Part shown: positions 32,569 to 41,260 of the stretch, piece after piece
Position numbering within the stretch: position 1 is the stretch's first letter
Layout: each line of letters opens with the position of its first letter
IMG/VR virus record: IMGVR_UViG_3300043777_000086
Coordinates: 42,153-106,152 of that record
Direction: 5' to 3' (one strand)
Source: a virus
DNA length: 64,000 nt
Notes under the pieces: generated by a model
What the model was told of the DNA's origin: nothing
The model's input: the letters and a program-made list of their open reading frames with translations, nothing else
The model's database searches: none
Made by a program: the position numbers and the translations under genes

Positions 32569-33321
32569 TTAGTTGACGATCGCACCATAGGTCAATGCAC
32601 TTATAGTTGCAGTCGCTCCGGTGTAATTGCACGCACTAACGGTCACTGTATTCGCGGCCGATACGAACATCGCTGGCACCCAACTGGCCGGGAAGGCCGA
32701 GGGTATTTCTGGGCTGATCGCATTTCCGGTCTGCGCGCCAGTTAAGGTGAATGTCCCCGTCCCGCATCCGCCGTCATTAATTGAAGTGAATGTAATTGAT
32801 CCACTACCCTGGAACGTCCCCACCTGGATCAGTGCTCCGTATGTAGCCACCGCCGGAGTAAGTGGACCGCCGGAAGAATTAAAGATTCGTACGTCTATAG
32901 TATTGGCCGCAGAAACGAATACCGTTGGCGTCAATCCGCTCGCTAGCACCGGAAGAATGGGGCTCACCGCCGAACCGGTCGCCGTTCCAGTCAGAGTGAA
33001 GGTCTGATCAGCGCTCGTCCCATCGGGTATCGACGGGAATGTAAGCGAGGCCGTCCCGATCAAGCCGCCACCTCCGCCACTAGCCTGCGCCGTCCACGTA
33101 TTCGTAGCTGTGCATTTATAGAGAATCTGGCTCGTTGAATTGTAGTACCAGTCGAGGTTCGCCGTACACGTGGCTGGTGCTGTCGCCTGAACGGTGAATG
33201 GGCGCGTAGTGCCAGCCGTCGACCAGTCCATCACTGCGGAGGGGGCCGCGGTTTGACTGCCAGTGGGGGTCTGCGCCACCAATGAGAACGCGAGCAATGA
33301 TAACGTAATAATAATTTTCAT
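32569..33321 (-). CDS. Exported protein with two tandem beta repeats
   Basis: 250 residues. A signal peptide (MKIIITLSLLAFSLVAQ), a short region with TANLDWYYNSTSQILYKCTA typical of fibre necks, then a poly-Gly hinge and two homologous repeats of about 75 residues. Each opens with S[LI]TF.SI.DG, contains FTLTG..TG.A[IV]SP and VFVSAANT or MFVSAANT, and closes with TYGA[IL]. Internal duplication is clear. Located between two larger exported fibre-like proteins, so probably part of the same surface assembly. Confidence 0.75.
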   Translation of the reverse strand: MKIIITLSLLAFSLVAQTPTGSQTAAPSAVMDWSTAGTTRPFTVQATAPATCTANLDWYYNSTSQILYKCTATNTWTAQASGGGGGLIGTASLTFPSIPDGTSADQTFTLTGTATGSAVSPILPVLASGLTPTVFVSAANTIDVRIFNSSGGPLTPAVATYGALIQVGTFQGSGSITFTSINDGGCGTGTFTLTGAQTGNAISPEIPSAFPASWVPAMFVSAANTVTVSACNYTGATATISALTYGAIVN

Positions 33322-33322
33322 A

Positions 33323-35851
33323 TCAGTTCGTCACGTTATAGCTCAGGCAGGCGGGGTTCGATGAAGGCGAGCTTGCCACTGTGATAGTGAAGGATGTCCC
33401 CGGAGTCCTCGCTGAGATCCAAGAGTTGACGTAAGTTGTGTTGCACGTCACGCTGAGTTTAGTGCCTAGCGAAGAATCAAACGTTAGTTGGATCTGGCTA
33501 TTCGCGGTCACGGCGGTAGTTGCCACAACGACAGTGGTGGCTGATACCGCTACAGTAACCGACCCCGCCGCTGCCGAACCGCATGTCCCGCCAGCGCTAG
33601 AGCAATTCGTACTTGTCGATATTGTCGGGAAGATCCCAGTGCTTGAGATGGTGTTCACGCCCTTGGAATCTGGGGTTATGGAGATCCCCGCCCCTGGTAG
33701 TAGCGCGTCGGTAGAGAATGCCGCGAGATTATTATTTGTCGTGCTCCACTGACTCGCCGTGCCCCCGGCCGTGCCGCTCGCGAATGGCTTGTATCCTATC
33801 CCTGGCCATGCCGTGGCTGTGGTGGATCCGAGCGTGAGGTTTGTTAGAGTCAGACCCCCCGATACGATCACGTTTGAGACATCCAAACGGAAGCGCTGGT
33901 TCTCGAGATCGTAGGTAATCCACCAGTTTGCGGCGGATGGAACCCAGGAACCGGAACCAACAGCTTTGAGCGTCAGCGCTCCGAGATTAGACGGGATACC
34001 CCCCGTCTCGAAGTTGGTCCCACCGGACGGCGATGTACAGATGAGCGTGTCGTTCGTTGTCGAGGTCGTCGAGATCAAACAACTATAATCCGTCAACTGA
34101 TTTGCGGCCGCCGCTCCAGACCCACCTGCTCCGCAATTACCGTTTAGTAAAGGAGCGTTCGTCGTGGTGCTACATCCTGTGCCGGTCCAGAGGGCTGCGA
34201 TGTCGCTGAAGGTTGCTATCGTAAATGGTCCGGTGCCGTTGCCTTTGAGGGGTCCTGTGAGCGTCCCCGCTCCGGATCCTCCGCCAGGAACGGCCAGAAT
34301 CCCGGTGACTTGAAACTTTTCAATTTGCCCGCTCGAATTAGAGGGGACGACGGTCTGCCCGTTATTTGCCACGCCGGTCTCGAAGTTGATGCCGGTCTGG
34401 TCTGAATTGGAAACGCTATTGGTTTGTACGGCGGATACGATTCCAGGCGTTCCGGCAGTGCCAGGCGCACCGCCTCCAGCCGCGTAACATTTTCCCGTGA
34501 AGGCCGCATCGAACAGACATGTCGGGCTGGTCGTATTCTGCCCGGTGACGCGCTTAGGGTTTACGGAGTTGCCAGAGGAATCCTGAGCCGTGACAGCGGC
34601 TCCGATCACGGCGCCTGTTATCGTGCAGGACGTCGTCGCCACCAACGTACATGACGCTGGAGTTCCGGATCCTCCGCCTGTCCCGCTGCCACACTGGGTC
34701 TGCCAATTAGTTGCGTCCGAGGTAATATCACAGCCCTGTCCGGTCGTCAGCGTCAAAGATGAGGACCCACCGATCGTACCTGAGGCTGGAGTCAGTGTCG
34801 CCGTTCCCGCCCCGATATCCTTAGCTGAAAACTTGAATCCAGCCGGGAAGGATCCGCCGGCCGCCGGGACGGTTACCGCAACAGCCGAGGCGTTATTGAA
34901 CGTGACGAGCTTCTGGCAATCCGAAGCCAGGATCGTATAGGATGTACCGGTTTGCGGATTTACTAATTCCTGACCGGATATGGTCCCCGTTACAGTAATG
35001 GTTCCGCCGCTTAACCCGCAAGCAGCTACGATCGACGTGACTGTTCCTCCGGGAGCCCCATTCAGATTGGCGTACGGGTATCCGGTCGGGATATCCCCGA
35101 TCAAAAGCGGCCCTACCGTTGGTGCGGCGGCAGCGGATCCCGACCCCTGCTCGATTACAAATTCACGTGTGGCGGTAGTGTTCCCGGCCAAGCGAGTCGG
35201 CGTCCCGCTCGCTCCTCCGTAGAGGAGATCACCTAGCGTTGTTAGCGGATTATTTAGAATCGAGAACGTTCCCAGCCCAAGATTGGTCCTTGCTGTGGCG
35301 GTGCTAGTCAGATCGCTCAGGTTATTTGCCGTCTGAAGGAAAGATGCAGCGGGCTGCACCGCTGCGCTGCCGAGTCCAAGGTTGGTGCGCGCCGTCGCCG
35401 CGCTTGTAAGATCCGAAAGGTTATTAGCCCTTATGAGAAAGATTCCACCGCCGCCACCTCCACCCCCGCCGATCCATAGGTAGCGCGTGCCGGCGTAGGA
35501 AATAGAAACTGATCCTGTGATTGCGAAGCTTATAAAGTCGTGGTATCCGGTTCCGACGCCGGCGCACGATGCGGAGGTGTTGGTAACTAAAGATCCGGTA
35601 TCCGAAAATGACGTCCACGGGCCTGTATCCACACCGTCCTGGTATTGGATTTGGGCAGACCACGTACCGGTTCCTGTTGCACAGAATGTGTGGGTTGTTG
35701 AGGCGTAAAGCGCCTGCGATCTATTATCTATGATTGTGGCAGAGCTAGTGATTCCTGCGACCACATTCGATCGGATGACCTCCGGTGCCTGTTGAGCGGA
35801 AATCCGAACTCGGACAAATAGGAGCGCTAGGATCAATAGAATTTTTTTCAT
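33323..35851 (-). CDS. Tail-fibre protein with signal-peptide-like N-terminus
   Basis: 842 residues. Fibre repeats are unmistakable: NNLSDLTSAATARTNLGLGS and NNLSDLTSTATARTNLGLGT (about 145-195), then LGDLLYGGASGTPTRLAGNT, as in collar-type fibres and receptor-binding proteins. The rest is low-complexity Gly/Ser/Thr beta sequence. The N-terminus MKKILLILALLF looks like a signal core, but it is followed by VRVRIS, encoded by the dispersed palindrome, before AQQAPE. The ATG overlaps the previous TGA. It may be the main receptor-binding fibre. Confidence 0.82.
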   Translation of the reverse strand: MKKILLILALLFVRVRISAQQAPEVIRSNVVAGITSSATIIDNRSQALYASTTHTFCATGTGTWSAQIQYQDGVDTGPWTSFSDTGSLVTNTSASCAGVGTGYHDFISFAITGSVSISYAGTRYLWIGGGGGGGGGIFLIRANNLSDLTSAATARTNLGLGSAAVQPAASFLQTANNLSDLTSTATARTNLGLGTFSILNNPLTTLGDLLYGGASGTPTRLAGNTTATREFVIEQGSGSAAAAPTVGPLLIGDIPTGYPYANLNGAPGGTVTSIVAACGLSGGTITVTGTISGQELVNPQTGTSYTILASDCQKLVTFNNASAVAVTVPAAGGSFPAGFKFSAKDIGAGTATLTPASGTIGGSSSLTLTTGQGCDITSDATNWQTQCGSGTGGGSGTPASCTLVATTSCTITGAVIGAAVTAQDSSGNSVNPKRVTGQNTTSPTCLFDAAFTGKCYAAGGGAPGTAGTPGIVSAVQTNSVSNSDQTGINFETGVANNGQTVVPSNSSGQIEKFQVTGILAVPGGGSGAGTLTGPLKGNGTGPFTIATFSDIAALWTGTGCSTTTNAPLLNGNCGAGGSGAAAANQLTDYSCLISTTSTTNDTLICTSPSGGTNFETGGIPSNLGALTLKAVGSGSWVPSAANWWITYDLENQRFRLDVSNVIVSGGLTLTNLTLGSTTATAWPGIGYKPFASGTAGGTASQWSTTNNNLAAFSTDALLPGAGISITPDSKGVNTISSTGIFPTISTSTNCSSAGGTCGSAAAGSVTVAVSATTVVVATTAVTANSQIQLTFDSSLGTKLSVTCNTTYVNSWISARTPGTSFTITVASSPSSNPACLSYNVTN
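35803..35814. repeat. Dispersed palindrome, exact copy 4
   Basis: TCCGAACTCGGA followed by CAAA. It lies 37 bases inside the fibre gene, in the same reading frame (FVRVRI) as the copies at 4939 and 51216, and interrupts the signal-peptide region. Confidence 0.65.
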
Positions 35852-36654
35852 TCTTGGTCGATCTCCTCGCCCATGACGGCCGCCGCTAGCATTATGCCCT
35901 CTTCATACCGGGCGTGAGCGTAACGCGCTCGCTGCACGTCCTTGAGTTCGCTGTCGGAGAGCCAGATCTTCTCGAGTACTCCGTACTTCAAGAAGTACGT
36001 CCAGTCGTCTGTCAGGGCCTCGATCGGGGAGTTGAGTGAGATATTCTCGCTCAATAACCCCACTGGTCCGATGGCGCATACGTTTCCGCGGCTGAACTGA
36101 TTGATTGGGGTGCTCCCAAAGAACACCCCCGGAGAAGTAAACGCGGCCGTACCATTGGTCTGGATCATCGTGCCGATGAACGCCTGAATGGCGGTAAGGC
36201 TCTGCTCTGGAGCCCACGCGATTACCGCGCCATATTGACCCGGAGGGGGACTATTCGGAGATAGCGGGCTCACTACGGCTGGCGCTGGGAATAGGCTTAC
36301 CTGATTTGGATACTGCTTGTCCTGCCGCCATGATCTTGGGGGTCCGATCTTGCTCTGCCAGTTACGGTCGATCGAGGAGATGTCTCCCTCAAAATCCCTT
36401 CGTATGGCGACACCATCACTGAAAGCCGCGTCAGGTTGGCTGATCCAGTCGGGAAGCGTGACCTGAGGTTGCCCGTATTCCTGCGGCATCACGGCGATCG
36501 CCTTGACTAACCCCGTCCTGCCAAGGAAGTCGTCTAGTGTTCCCCGCAGATATTGTAGGAATTGGGGCTCCGTCAAGAGACCGAGCGACAAACCTGAGGG
36601 CTCGAGAAGGATATCGCAGACGTCGATATAAATATCATTCACGAGCGTACTCAT
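35848..36654 (-). CDS. Putative head-tail/tail assembly protein, 268 aa
   Basis: No firm family. The N-terminal part is helical (STLVNDIYIDVCDILLEPSG, then TEPQFLQYLRGTLDDFLGRT), followed by a beta region and a helical end (SDSELKDVQRARYAHARYEE). The same general plan is found in phage adaptor or stopper proteins that are placed, as here, between capsid and fibre genes. The ATG overlaps the stop of the upstream adaptor-like gene. Confidence 0.68.
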   Translation of the reverse strand: MSTLVNDIYIDVCDILLEPSGLSLGLLTEPQFLQYLRGTLDDFLGRTGLVKAIAVMPQEYGQPQVTLPDWISQPDAAFSDGVAIRRDFEGDISSIDRNWQSKIGPPRSWRQDKQYPNQVSLFPAPAVVSPLSPNSPPPGQYGAVIAWAPEQSLTAIQAFIGTMIQTNGTAAFTSPGVFFGSTPINQFSRGNVCAIGPVGLLSENISLNSPIEALTDDWTYFLKYGVLEKIWLSDSELKDVQRARYAHARYEEGIMLAAAVMGEEIDQE

Positions 36655-37301
36655 GCGGCAGGCACCTCGGTAGCGCTCTCGATCTCAACCATCCAGCTCG
36701 GATTGATTTTTTTCTCCCAACGCTGGAGAGCCCGCACACGCTTGAGCCAACCCTTGTAATTAGAGGAGGCATCGGCGAACGGCTTGCCACCTTCTTTGAG
36801 GACTAGATTGACGAAGGCATAATCCACGATAAGGTCGGCATACTCGTCGTCCAAATTTAAAGTGTCAGTTTCATTCACCAGTAGCGCCGGCGTCGTGACA
36901 CCCATCACACTCAGGGCCTTCCCCCCAGTCGGATCCACGTCCACAATCGCGAACATTGTAGTGCCCACCGGGATCCAGCTTCGGATCTGCTGGTTTGTGC
37001 TTCCTCTAAGCCAGCGTGGACTAACGTCGCTAGTGCTGGAAACCGAGGATTTATTGAGTTCCCGGTTTTCGCAATACACCTTCATAGGGAATACGATCGG
37101 AGCTGGCACGCGATACCACTGCCAGTTCGCGATTGTGAGGCCAGCTAAGACCGTAGCTTGAGAGAATCCGGTGAATAGATTCAGGCAGCGCGCACCTTCA
37201 TTAATCCGGCTATTGACGCTCGTCAGGGAATAGAGCTGCGTATTCCCGTCGAGGCGGGCGTAGACGCGGGCTTGTAGATCCTGCAACTCAACCTGCGGCA
37301 C
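36651..37301 (-). CDS. Head-tail adaptor-like protein, 216 aa
   Basis: GTG start with GGAG and AGG close upstream; it overlaps the preceding gene by 14 bases. The opening MPQVELQDLQARVYARLDGN and SRINEGARCLNLFTGF resemble uncharacterised phage adaptor proteins (DUF6682-like), with TLNLDDEYADLIVDYAFVNL and a basic end near YKGWLKRVRALQ. Position between capsid and tail genes fits a connector role. Assignment is moderate. Confidence 0.65.
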   Translation of the reverse strand: MPQVELQDLQARVYARLDGNTQLYSLTSVNSRINEGARCLNLFTGFSQATVLAGLTIANWQWYRVPAPIVFPMKVYCENRELNKSSVSSTSDVSPRWLRGSTNQQIRSWIPVGTTMFAIVDVDPTGGKALSVMGVTTPALLVNETDTLNLDDEYADLIVDYAFVNLVLKEGGKPFADASSNYKGWLKRVRALQRWEKKINPSWMVEIESATEVPAA

Positions 37302-37485
37302 CCTTGCTCCCTCCCGCCCTCATTGCGATCTCTAGCACCGGCATCCGTAGCAGATCCTTCACGGTCAGGCTCAGCGGAATCCGATCAATGTCGACCCCCG
37401 CCGCCTTGCACTCGTTAAGCTTGTCGAGGATCGCGCGCATGGACACCCTTCGTGGCTCGTGGATCTTGGACGCCCAGTGTCTCAT
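37288..37485 (-). CDS. Small hypothetical protein, 65 aa
   Basis: ATG 37485 overlaps the preceding TGA; a later ATG at residue 16 (MRAILDKLNECKAAG) has GAAGGG before it and is an alternative start. The short alpha protein with LSLTVKDLLRMPVLEIAMRA is not recognised. It lies in a small-gene run between adaptor genes and the HNH/AP2 gene. Confidence 0.6.
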   Translation of the reverse strand: MRHWASKIHEPRRVSMRAILDKLNECKAAGVDIDRIPLSLTVKDLLRMPVLEIAMRAGGSKGAAG

Positions 37486-37763
37486 TCTCGTCCGGGTTCG
37501 GATTTCCCCTTGCCGTGGCCGGCCGCGAAGACCGTTCCGCGCTCGTATGTCGACTTACCCTGGAGGGCGCCGTATTGCCGGTCGAACTCTTCGCGGTCGT
37601 GATAGTGCTGATACCAGTTCTCGTCGCCGATCATCGAGGGTACGTCACCACCTCCAATCCGATCGCCGCGGTGTTCGGCTTCGCATCGCTCCTGCTGCCG
37701 GAAGTGTTCGGTGACTCCGGCTGCGATCACTGTCTCGGGAACTTGCTCGGGTTTATTTGCCAT
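37482..37763 (-). CDS. Small charged hypothetical protein, 93 aa
   Basis: AAGGAG lies five bases before the ATG. A polar, His/Glu/Arg-rich peptide (VTEHFRQQERCEAEHRGDRI, DENWYQHYHDREEFDRQYGA) with a Gly-rich basic end. No family. Its last codons contain a one-mismatch copy of the dispersed palindrome (37491-37502, TCCGGGTTCGGA). Confidence 0.68.
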   Translation of the reverse strand: MANKPEQVPETVIAAGVTEHFRQQERCEAEHRGDRIGGGDVPSMIGDENWYQHYHDREEFDRQYGALQGKSTYERGTVFAAGHGKGKSEPGRE

Positions 37764-37773
37764 GGTATCTCCT

Positions 37774-37953
37774 TCAGTTAACGCTAGGCCTCTCGACTAG
37801 AATACTAGGGTAGTTCGGTAGAGCGACGAATACTTTACCGTTGACGACTTGAGCTGCCGGTAGCCCTTGGAACACCGGACAGAGGCTAAGGTGCGACGGC
37901 TCAGTTTCGGGCGTCAGGTCGTATTGCAAGTGGCACCAAGGACATTCTTTCAC
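37774..37953 (-). CDS. 59-residue zinc-knuckle protein
   Basis: GTG start with GGAGGT six bases upstream, overlapping the HNH/AP2 stop (GTGA). MKECPWCHLQYDL has a CxxC knuckle, and a later H..LC could complete a zinc site, followed by a beta segment (VVNGKVFVALPNYPSILVE). No family recognised. It may belong functionally to the neighbouring structural genes rather than to the endonuclease. Confidence 0.75.
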   Translation of the reverse strand: MKECPWCHLQYDLTPETEPSHLSLCPVFQGLPAAQVVNGKVFVALPNYPSILVERPSVN

Positions 37954-38816
37954 TGGACCACCTCCGGCACTAGTGCCACCTTCGCCTTCGCCGCGGCCTT
38001 GGCCGCCTCAAGTGACATCGGCGGCGTGTTGACATCAGGAAAATTCAGCCGGTGCGCCGGGCAGCCGTGGAAGCGCATGACGGCGTCAAAGAAGATCGCG
38101 GCTTCGGTTTCGGTGTCGAAGCGACCAATGTATTGGGATTCCTGATTCAGGTAGGTCATGGCCATCCATTTGTCGCCGGAGGGGTAGACGCCCTTATACT
38201 TAGAAGCGCGCGTCGCTCTGCGGGTCATCCCGCTTTCGCGCTGGAGCTGTTCGGGGGATGCTGGTATGGAATGCAATTCTGGATGATTTAGCCGAGCCTC
38301 TGGGCCGACCAAGTAGAGCATGGCCCGATCATGGGCTATAGCTGCTTCTAGCTCTGTGTCATAACTACCCAGAAAGTACTGCTTGTAGTCTTTGTGGGCG
38401 ACTGCGCGATAACGCTCCATCTTGGGTTTCTTTACGACTCCCATGAGCGGATCTCTGCCTTGATAGTGGACCTCACCCACGGCAATTGAGGCGACCCTCG
38501 GGGGGTGAGACTTACGCATGTTCTGCATATTCTGTTGATGAGTGACGACGCGCAGATTAGCTCTGCGATTATCGAGGCCGCCCCCATTCCAGTGGTCGAC
38601 CTCTTTACCTGACGGCGGATTCATTATCAGTGTGTGCATAAACAGTAAGCTCGAGTGGCCCTTATTCCCTTCCCTTGCGGGGATGAACGTTACCGCATAC
38701 ACATTGTTGCGATTGCGCTTGGCGCTCCAGTGATAGCTGAGTATCAAGTCTCGATCCTGGTGATCGAACAACACGGCCTCTCCGGTCTTTAGGATAAGCA
38801 TTTCCGTTGGTTTCAT
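37950..38816 (-). CDS. HNH endonuclease with two AP2 DNA-binding domains
   Basis: 288 residues. The HNH core LFMHTLIMNPPSGKEVDHWN and DNRRANLRVVTHQQN (about 58-96) is followed by two AP2-type domains: YRAVAHKDYKQYFLGSYDTE with EAAIAHDRAMLYL (about 138-172), and SKYKGVYPSGDKWMAMTYL with YIGRFDTETEAAIFFDAVM (about 205-247). This is the classic phage AP2/HNH homing endonuclease, with one AP2 more than the simplest forms. It has its own promoter, with the ATG 7 bases after the -10, so it is expressed independently of the capsid genes. Confidence 0.92.
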   Translation of the reverse strand: MKPTEMLILKTGEAVLFDHQDRDLILSYHWSAKRNRNNVYAVTFIPAREGNKGHSSLLFMHTLIMNPPSGKEVDHWNGGGLDNRRANLRVVTHQQNMQNMRKSHPPRVASIAVGEVHYQGRDPLMGVVKKPKMERYRAVAHKDYKQYFLGSYDTELEAAIAHDRAMLYLVGPEARLNHPELHSIPASPEQLQRESGMTRRATRASKYKGVYPSGDKWMAMTYLNQESQYIGRFDTETEAAIFFDAVMRFHGCPAHRLNFPDVNTPPMSLEAAKAAAKAKVALVPEVVQ

Positions 38817-38823
38817 GTGTTCG

Positions 38824-38852
38824 ATAATACATCAACTTAATCCTTAATGCAA
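38824..38852 (-). promoter_or_regulatory. Promoter of the HNH/AP2 gene, leaderless
   Basis: Minus strand: TTGCAT (38847-38852), 17 bases, TATTAT (38824-38829). The ATG follows after 7 bases with no ribosome site, giving a leaderless message. Confidence 0.6.
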
Positions 38853-38869
38853 TAACTAAGTTACTGAAA

Positions 38870-40045
38870 CTAAAAGCTCCAATCCAACTGCGACGGCTCG
38901 TGCCTCAGCCAGAAGGCGCTATTCTCTCCCGGCCCGCCGAGGAGCGACGCGTACTGATTCTTGTAATCCTGGATCGCCAGGGTCTCATCTGCGTTAATCG
39001 CCGCGATCAGATCCTCCTTAGCCCAGCGCTCATAATCCTTGGCTAGTCTCGGATCAAAGAACGGATCATCCTTAGAGGTCCTGGTGGACAGCGCCTTCGA
39101 TGCGGCCATATTCGTGAAGATCGTGGGCTCTAGGAACGGCGGCGGCAGGGAATCGTCGGTGATCATCTCAGGCCACTGTAATGAAGCCAGGAATGCGATC
39201 TGGCGCTGGCTGGTTGGGCCTGGGTAGATCTCCCACTGCATGAATCCAGCGGCACTGGGGCCGCGGGAGGCGAAGGCAATCGGATCTGAGTTGTCACTCC
39301 GCTGCGGATCCCGGATATCCAATTCCTCCTGGGTCATGTCGGTGTCGAGAGGGATCCCCTGTTGCTGATCTACGGCTGCGACGATCTTCCGGATGTTGGC
39401 ATTATTAGAGCTGGCTAGGATCGAATAATACATCCCCATGATGTAGTAGTTAACGCCTACCAGGGGGAGCCCTCCCCATGGGGAGTCGATCAGAAGCGTC
39501 GTCGGCGTGGGCACCGCCAGAATAGTGAACACAGGGTACTGGTAGCCGGTCCGGAGTTGCTGACCAACGAGTGAAGACTGAACGGCTGTCGCGCCAGCGT
39601 TGTGTGCGAATTGGAACAACCCAACAACCGAATTCCCTTTAATTAGGTTGATTGGGACTGCCTCGGCGCTTGGGGTGCCTCCGTCTATATACAGTACGCC
39701 GTCAGGCTGTAACCCCAGCACGCTCGTGAGTTGGACCTCAGAGAACCCTCCAGGCGCCGTGACCGGCTCAGCGAGTGTGGTATTCACGATGTCGTTAGTT
39801 GGCCACCCCGTGCCGACGCCGACCACCTGTTTTGACCCTGTGGCGATCGAGATCGTACCCGTGATGGTCTGGTTCGGTACCGATACAATCCCTGATTTCC
39901 TCAGGTCAACCCAATACGGCCGCTTATTGATCACCCAGCGAATCGCATCGTTGATGTACTGACGATAGCGCTCTCGTCCGAGGCTCGGCCTCACAGCCTG
40001 AACTCTTCCGATCATTGAGTAAAGATTTTCAGAAGTGAACGCCAT
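38870..40045 (-). CDS. Putative portal-proximal adaptor/tail protein, 391 aa
   Basis: The N-terminus SENLYSMIGRVQAVRPSLGR and RYRQYINDAIRWVINKRPYW look like the helical base of phage adaptor proteins. A central beta domain (about 50-200) and a helical C-terminus (RLAKDYERWAKEDLIAAINA) follow. Placed directly after the capsid accessory genes. There is no good ribosome site: the region before the ATG is the right arm of a terminator hairpin, so expression may depend on read-through and be low relative to capsid protein. Confidence 0.7.
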   Translation of the reverse strand: MAFTSENLYSMIGRVQAVRPSLGRERYRQYINDAIRWVINKRPYWVDLRKSGIVSVPNQTITGTISIATGSKQVVGVGTGWPTNDIVNTTLAEPVTAPGGFSEVQLTSVLGLQPDGVLYIDGGTPSAEAVPINLIKGNSVVGLFQFAHNAGATAVQSSLVGQQLRTGYQYPVFTILAVPTPTTLLIDSPWGGLPLVGVNYYIMGMYYSILASSNNANIRKIVAAVDQQQGIPLDTDMTQEELDIRDPQRSDNSDPIAFASRGPSAAGFMQWEIYPGPTSQRQIAFLASLQWPEMITDDSLPPPFLEPTIFTNMAASKALSTRTSKDDPFFDPRLAKDYERWAKEDLIAAINADETLAIQDYKNQYASLLGGPGENSAFWLRHEPSQLDWSF

Positions 40046-40050
40046 AAGTC

Positions 40051-40081
40051 AAAAACCCCGCCCCGGTCTCCCGAGGCGGGG
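40051..40081 (-). terminator. Intrinsic terminator after capsid genes
   Basis: On the minus strand CCCCGCCTCGG pairs with CCGGGGCGGGG around a GAGA loop (11 pairs including one G-U), followed by TTTTT. It lies between the 204-residue capsid-accessory gene and the adaptor gene and would end most transcripts from the capsid promoter. Confidence 0.85.
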
Positions 40082-40111
40082 CAGATCAATCGTAAGACGC
40101 GGACCTAACTT

Positions 40112-40726
40112 CTATGCTAACCCGGAATGCAGTCGATACTTCAACCGCACATTCAAGGTGCTTCCGGTGCCGGCCGTGAAGGGCGCCGTGGCGTTCGACA
40201 GGACCAGCGGTTCATTTTCCACGGTGGATGCAGCAGCCGAAGCCAGCGCATCCGTCATCAATGCCACCTGATTAACGGTTGGCGTTGTCAGGAATGTGGC
40301 AGCTACCGTTGTCGAAGCCAGAGGCCCTGTATTCGCGCTATAGTACAGTCCGATGGCCCCGCCTCCGGCAAATACCGCGCTCCCATAAACCAGCTCCAGC
40401 AAACAGGAGACCACCTCGATCACCGTACCGGCGCCTTGCGCTGGCACCAGGACAAGAGGTGTAACGCTCATCGCGTCTACCTGAACCGCCGTGAAGGTGA
40501 ACGCCACCCCCGCATTACCCTCGACCTCAATCCAGGTTCCCGGTGATCCAGCGGTTATACAGAACCACCCAAGTACACCACCCAATGAGGGATTGGTGTT
40601 CCAGATGAAATCCCCAACATTCAACTGAAGGCCGGCGGTATCGGAAGCCGAAGCAGGAGGCGCGGTGCCGTAAAACCTCCGATGGCCTTCACCGACCAGA
40701 TCGTACTGCGATTCCCATACGCTCAT
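40112..40726 (-). CDS. Capsid decoration/head-fibre-like protein, 204 aa
   Basis: The C-terminal beta domain (about 72-204: FTFTAVQVDAMSVTPLVLVP, GAGTVIEVVSCLLELVYGSA, GGAIGLYYSA) is a widespread phage trimer domain seen in decoration and head-fibre proteins. The N-terminal region (FIWNTNPSLGGVLGWFCITA) resembles the fibre-neck motif GD..WNTNP. GGAGATCGC precedes the ATG. Third of the genes downstream of the capsid protein and followed by a terminator, so probably abundant. Confidence 0.72.
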   Translation of the reverse strand: MSVWESQYDLVGEGHRRFYGTAPPASASDTAGLQLNVGDFIWNTNPSLGGVLGWFCITAGSPGTWIEVEGNAGVAFTFTAVQVDAMSVTPLVLVPAQGAGTVIEVVSCLLELVYGSAVFAGGGAIGLYYSANTGPLASTTVAATFLTTPTVNQVALMTDALASAAASTVENEPLVLSNATAPFTAGTGSTLNVRLKYRLHSGLA

Positions 40727-40735
40727 GCGATCTCC

Positions 40736-41251
40736 TTATCCCACCAGCGTTGGTGTCGAAACGTTTAGGTACGCGATCGTGATCGTCACCGACCCGGCTG
40801 TTGCTGTGCTCAGAGTGGAACTGCCGGGAGTGAAGGTCGCGAGCGGCGTGAACTGTGCCCGGCCGCCGGCCTTGAATAGCGCGGTCTCCTGGATGTTGGT
40901 GTCGCTCACTGTCTGCATGAGAGAAAACGCCGAAGTGAATAGCGTCAGGCTACCCAATCGACCGAGCGAAACGGTTAGCGAAGAGAACGTACCGGCGAAG
41001 GTGACCTGCTCCTTAACCTCGACGCCGATGATCTTCCCGCCCGCAGGGCTACTCACCACACTGGAAACTCCGGCCGCGCTCGGGATCATGAAGATCGTCG
41101 GTGCCCCGGCGCTACCGGTATTATCGGCATCGGTGAGGTTGATGCTCTGCGCCCCGGACCCCGAGATCGCCTGGAGATCCTTGTAGCTGATGATGAACTG
41201 GGTGTAGGAGAGCTTCCCGCCGGCCTGTAGAGCAATGTCTGATCGGTACAT
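40736..41251 (-). CDS. Capsid-accessory beta protein, 171 aa
   Basis: It directly follows the capsid gene with AAGGAG before its ATG. Predominantly beta strand (SINLTDADNTGSAGAPTIFM, EVKEQVTFAGTFSSLTVSLG, FSLMQTVSDTNIQE) with a C-terminal Ser/Thr strand series. The layout is analogous to the domain in the next gene and suggests a second decoration or capsid-cementing protein. No motif proves the family. Confidence 0.68.
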   Translation of the reverse strand: MYRSDIALQAGGKLSYTQFIISYKDLQAISGSGAQSINLTDADNTGSAGAPTIFMIPSAAGVSSVVSSPAGGKIIGVEVKEQVTFAGTFSSLTVSLGRLGSLTLFTSAFSLMQTVSDTNIQETALFKAGGRAQFTPLATFTPGSSTLSTATAGSVTITIAYLNVSTPTLVG

Positions 41252-41260
41252 AAATTCTCC

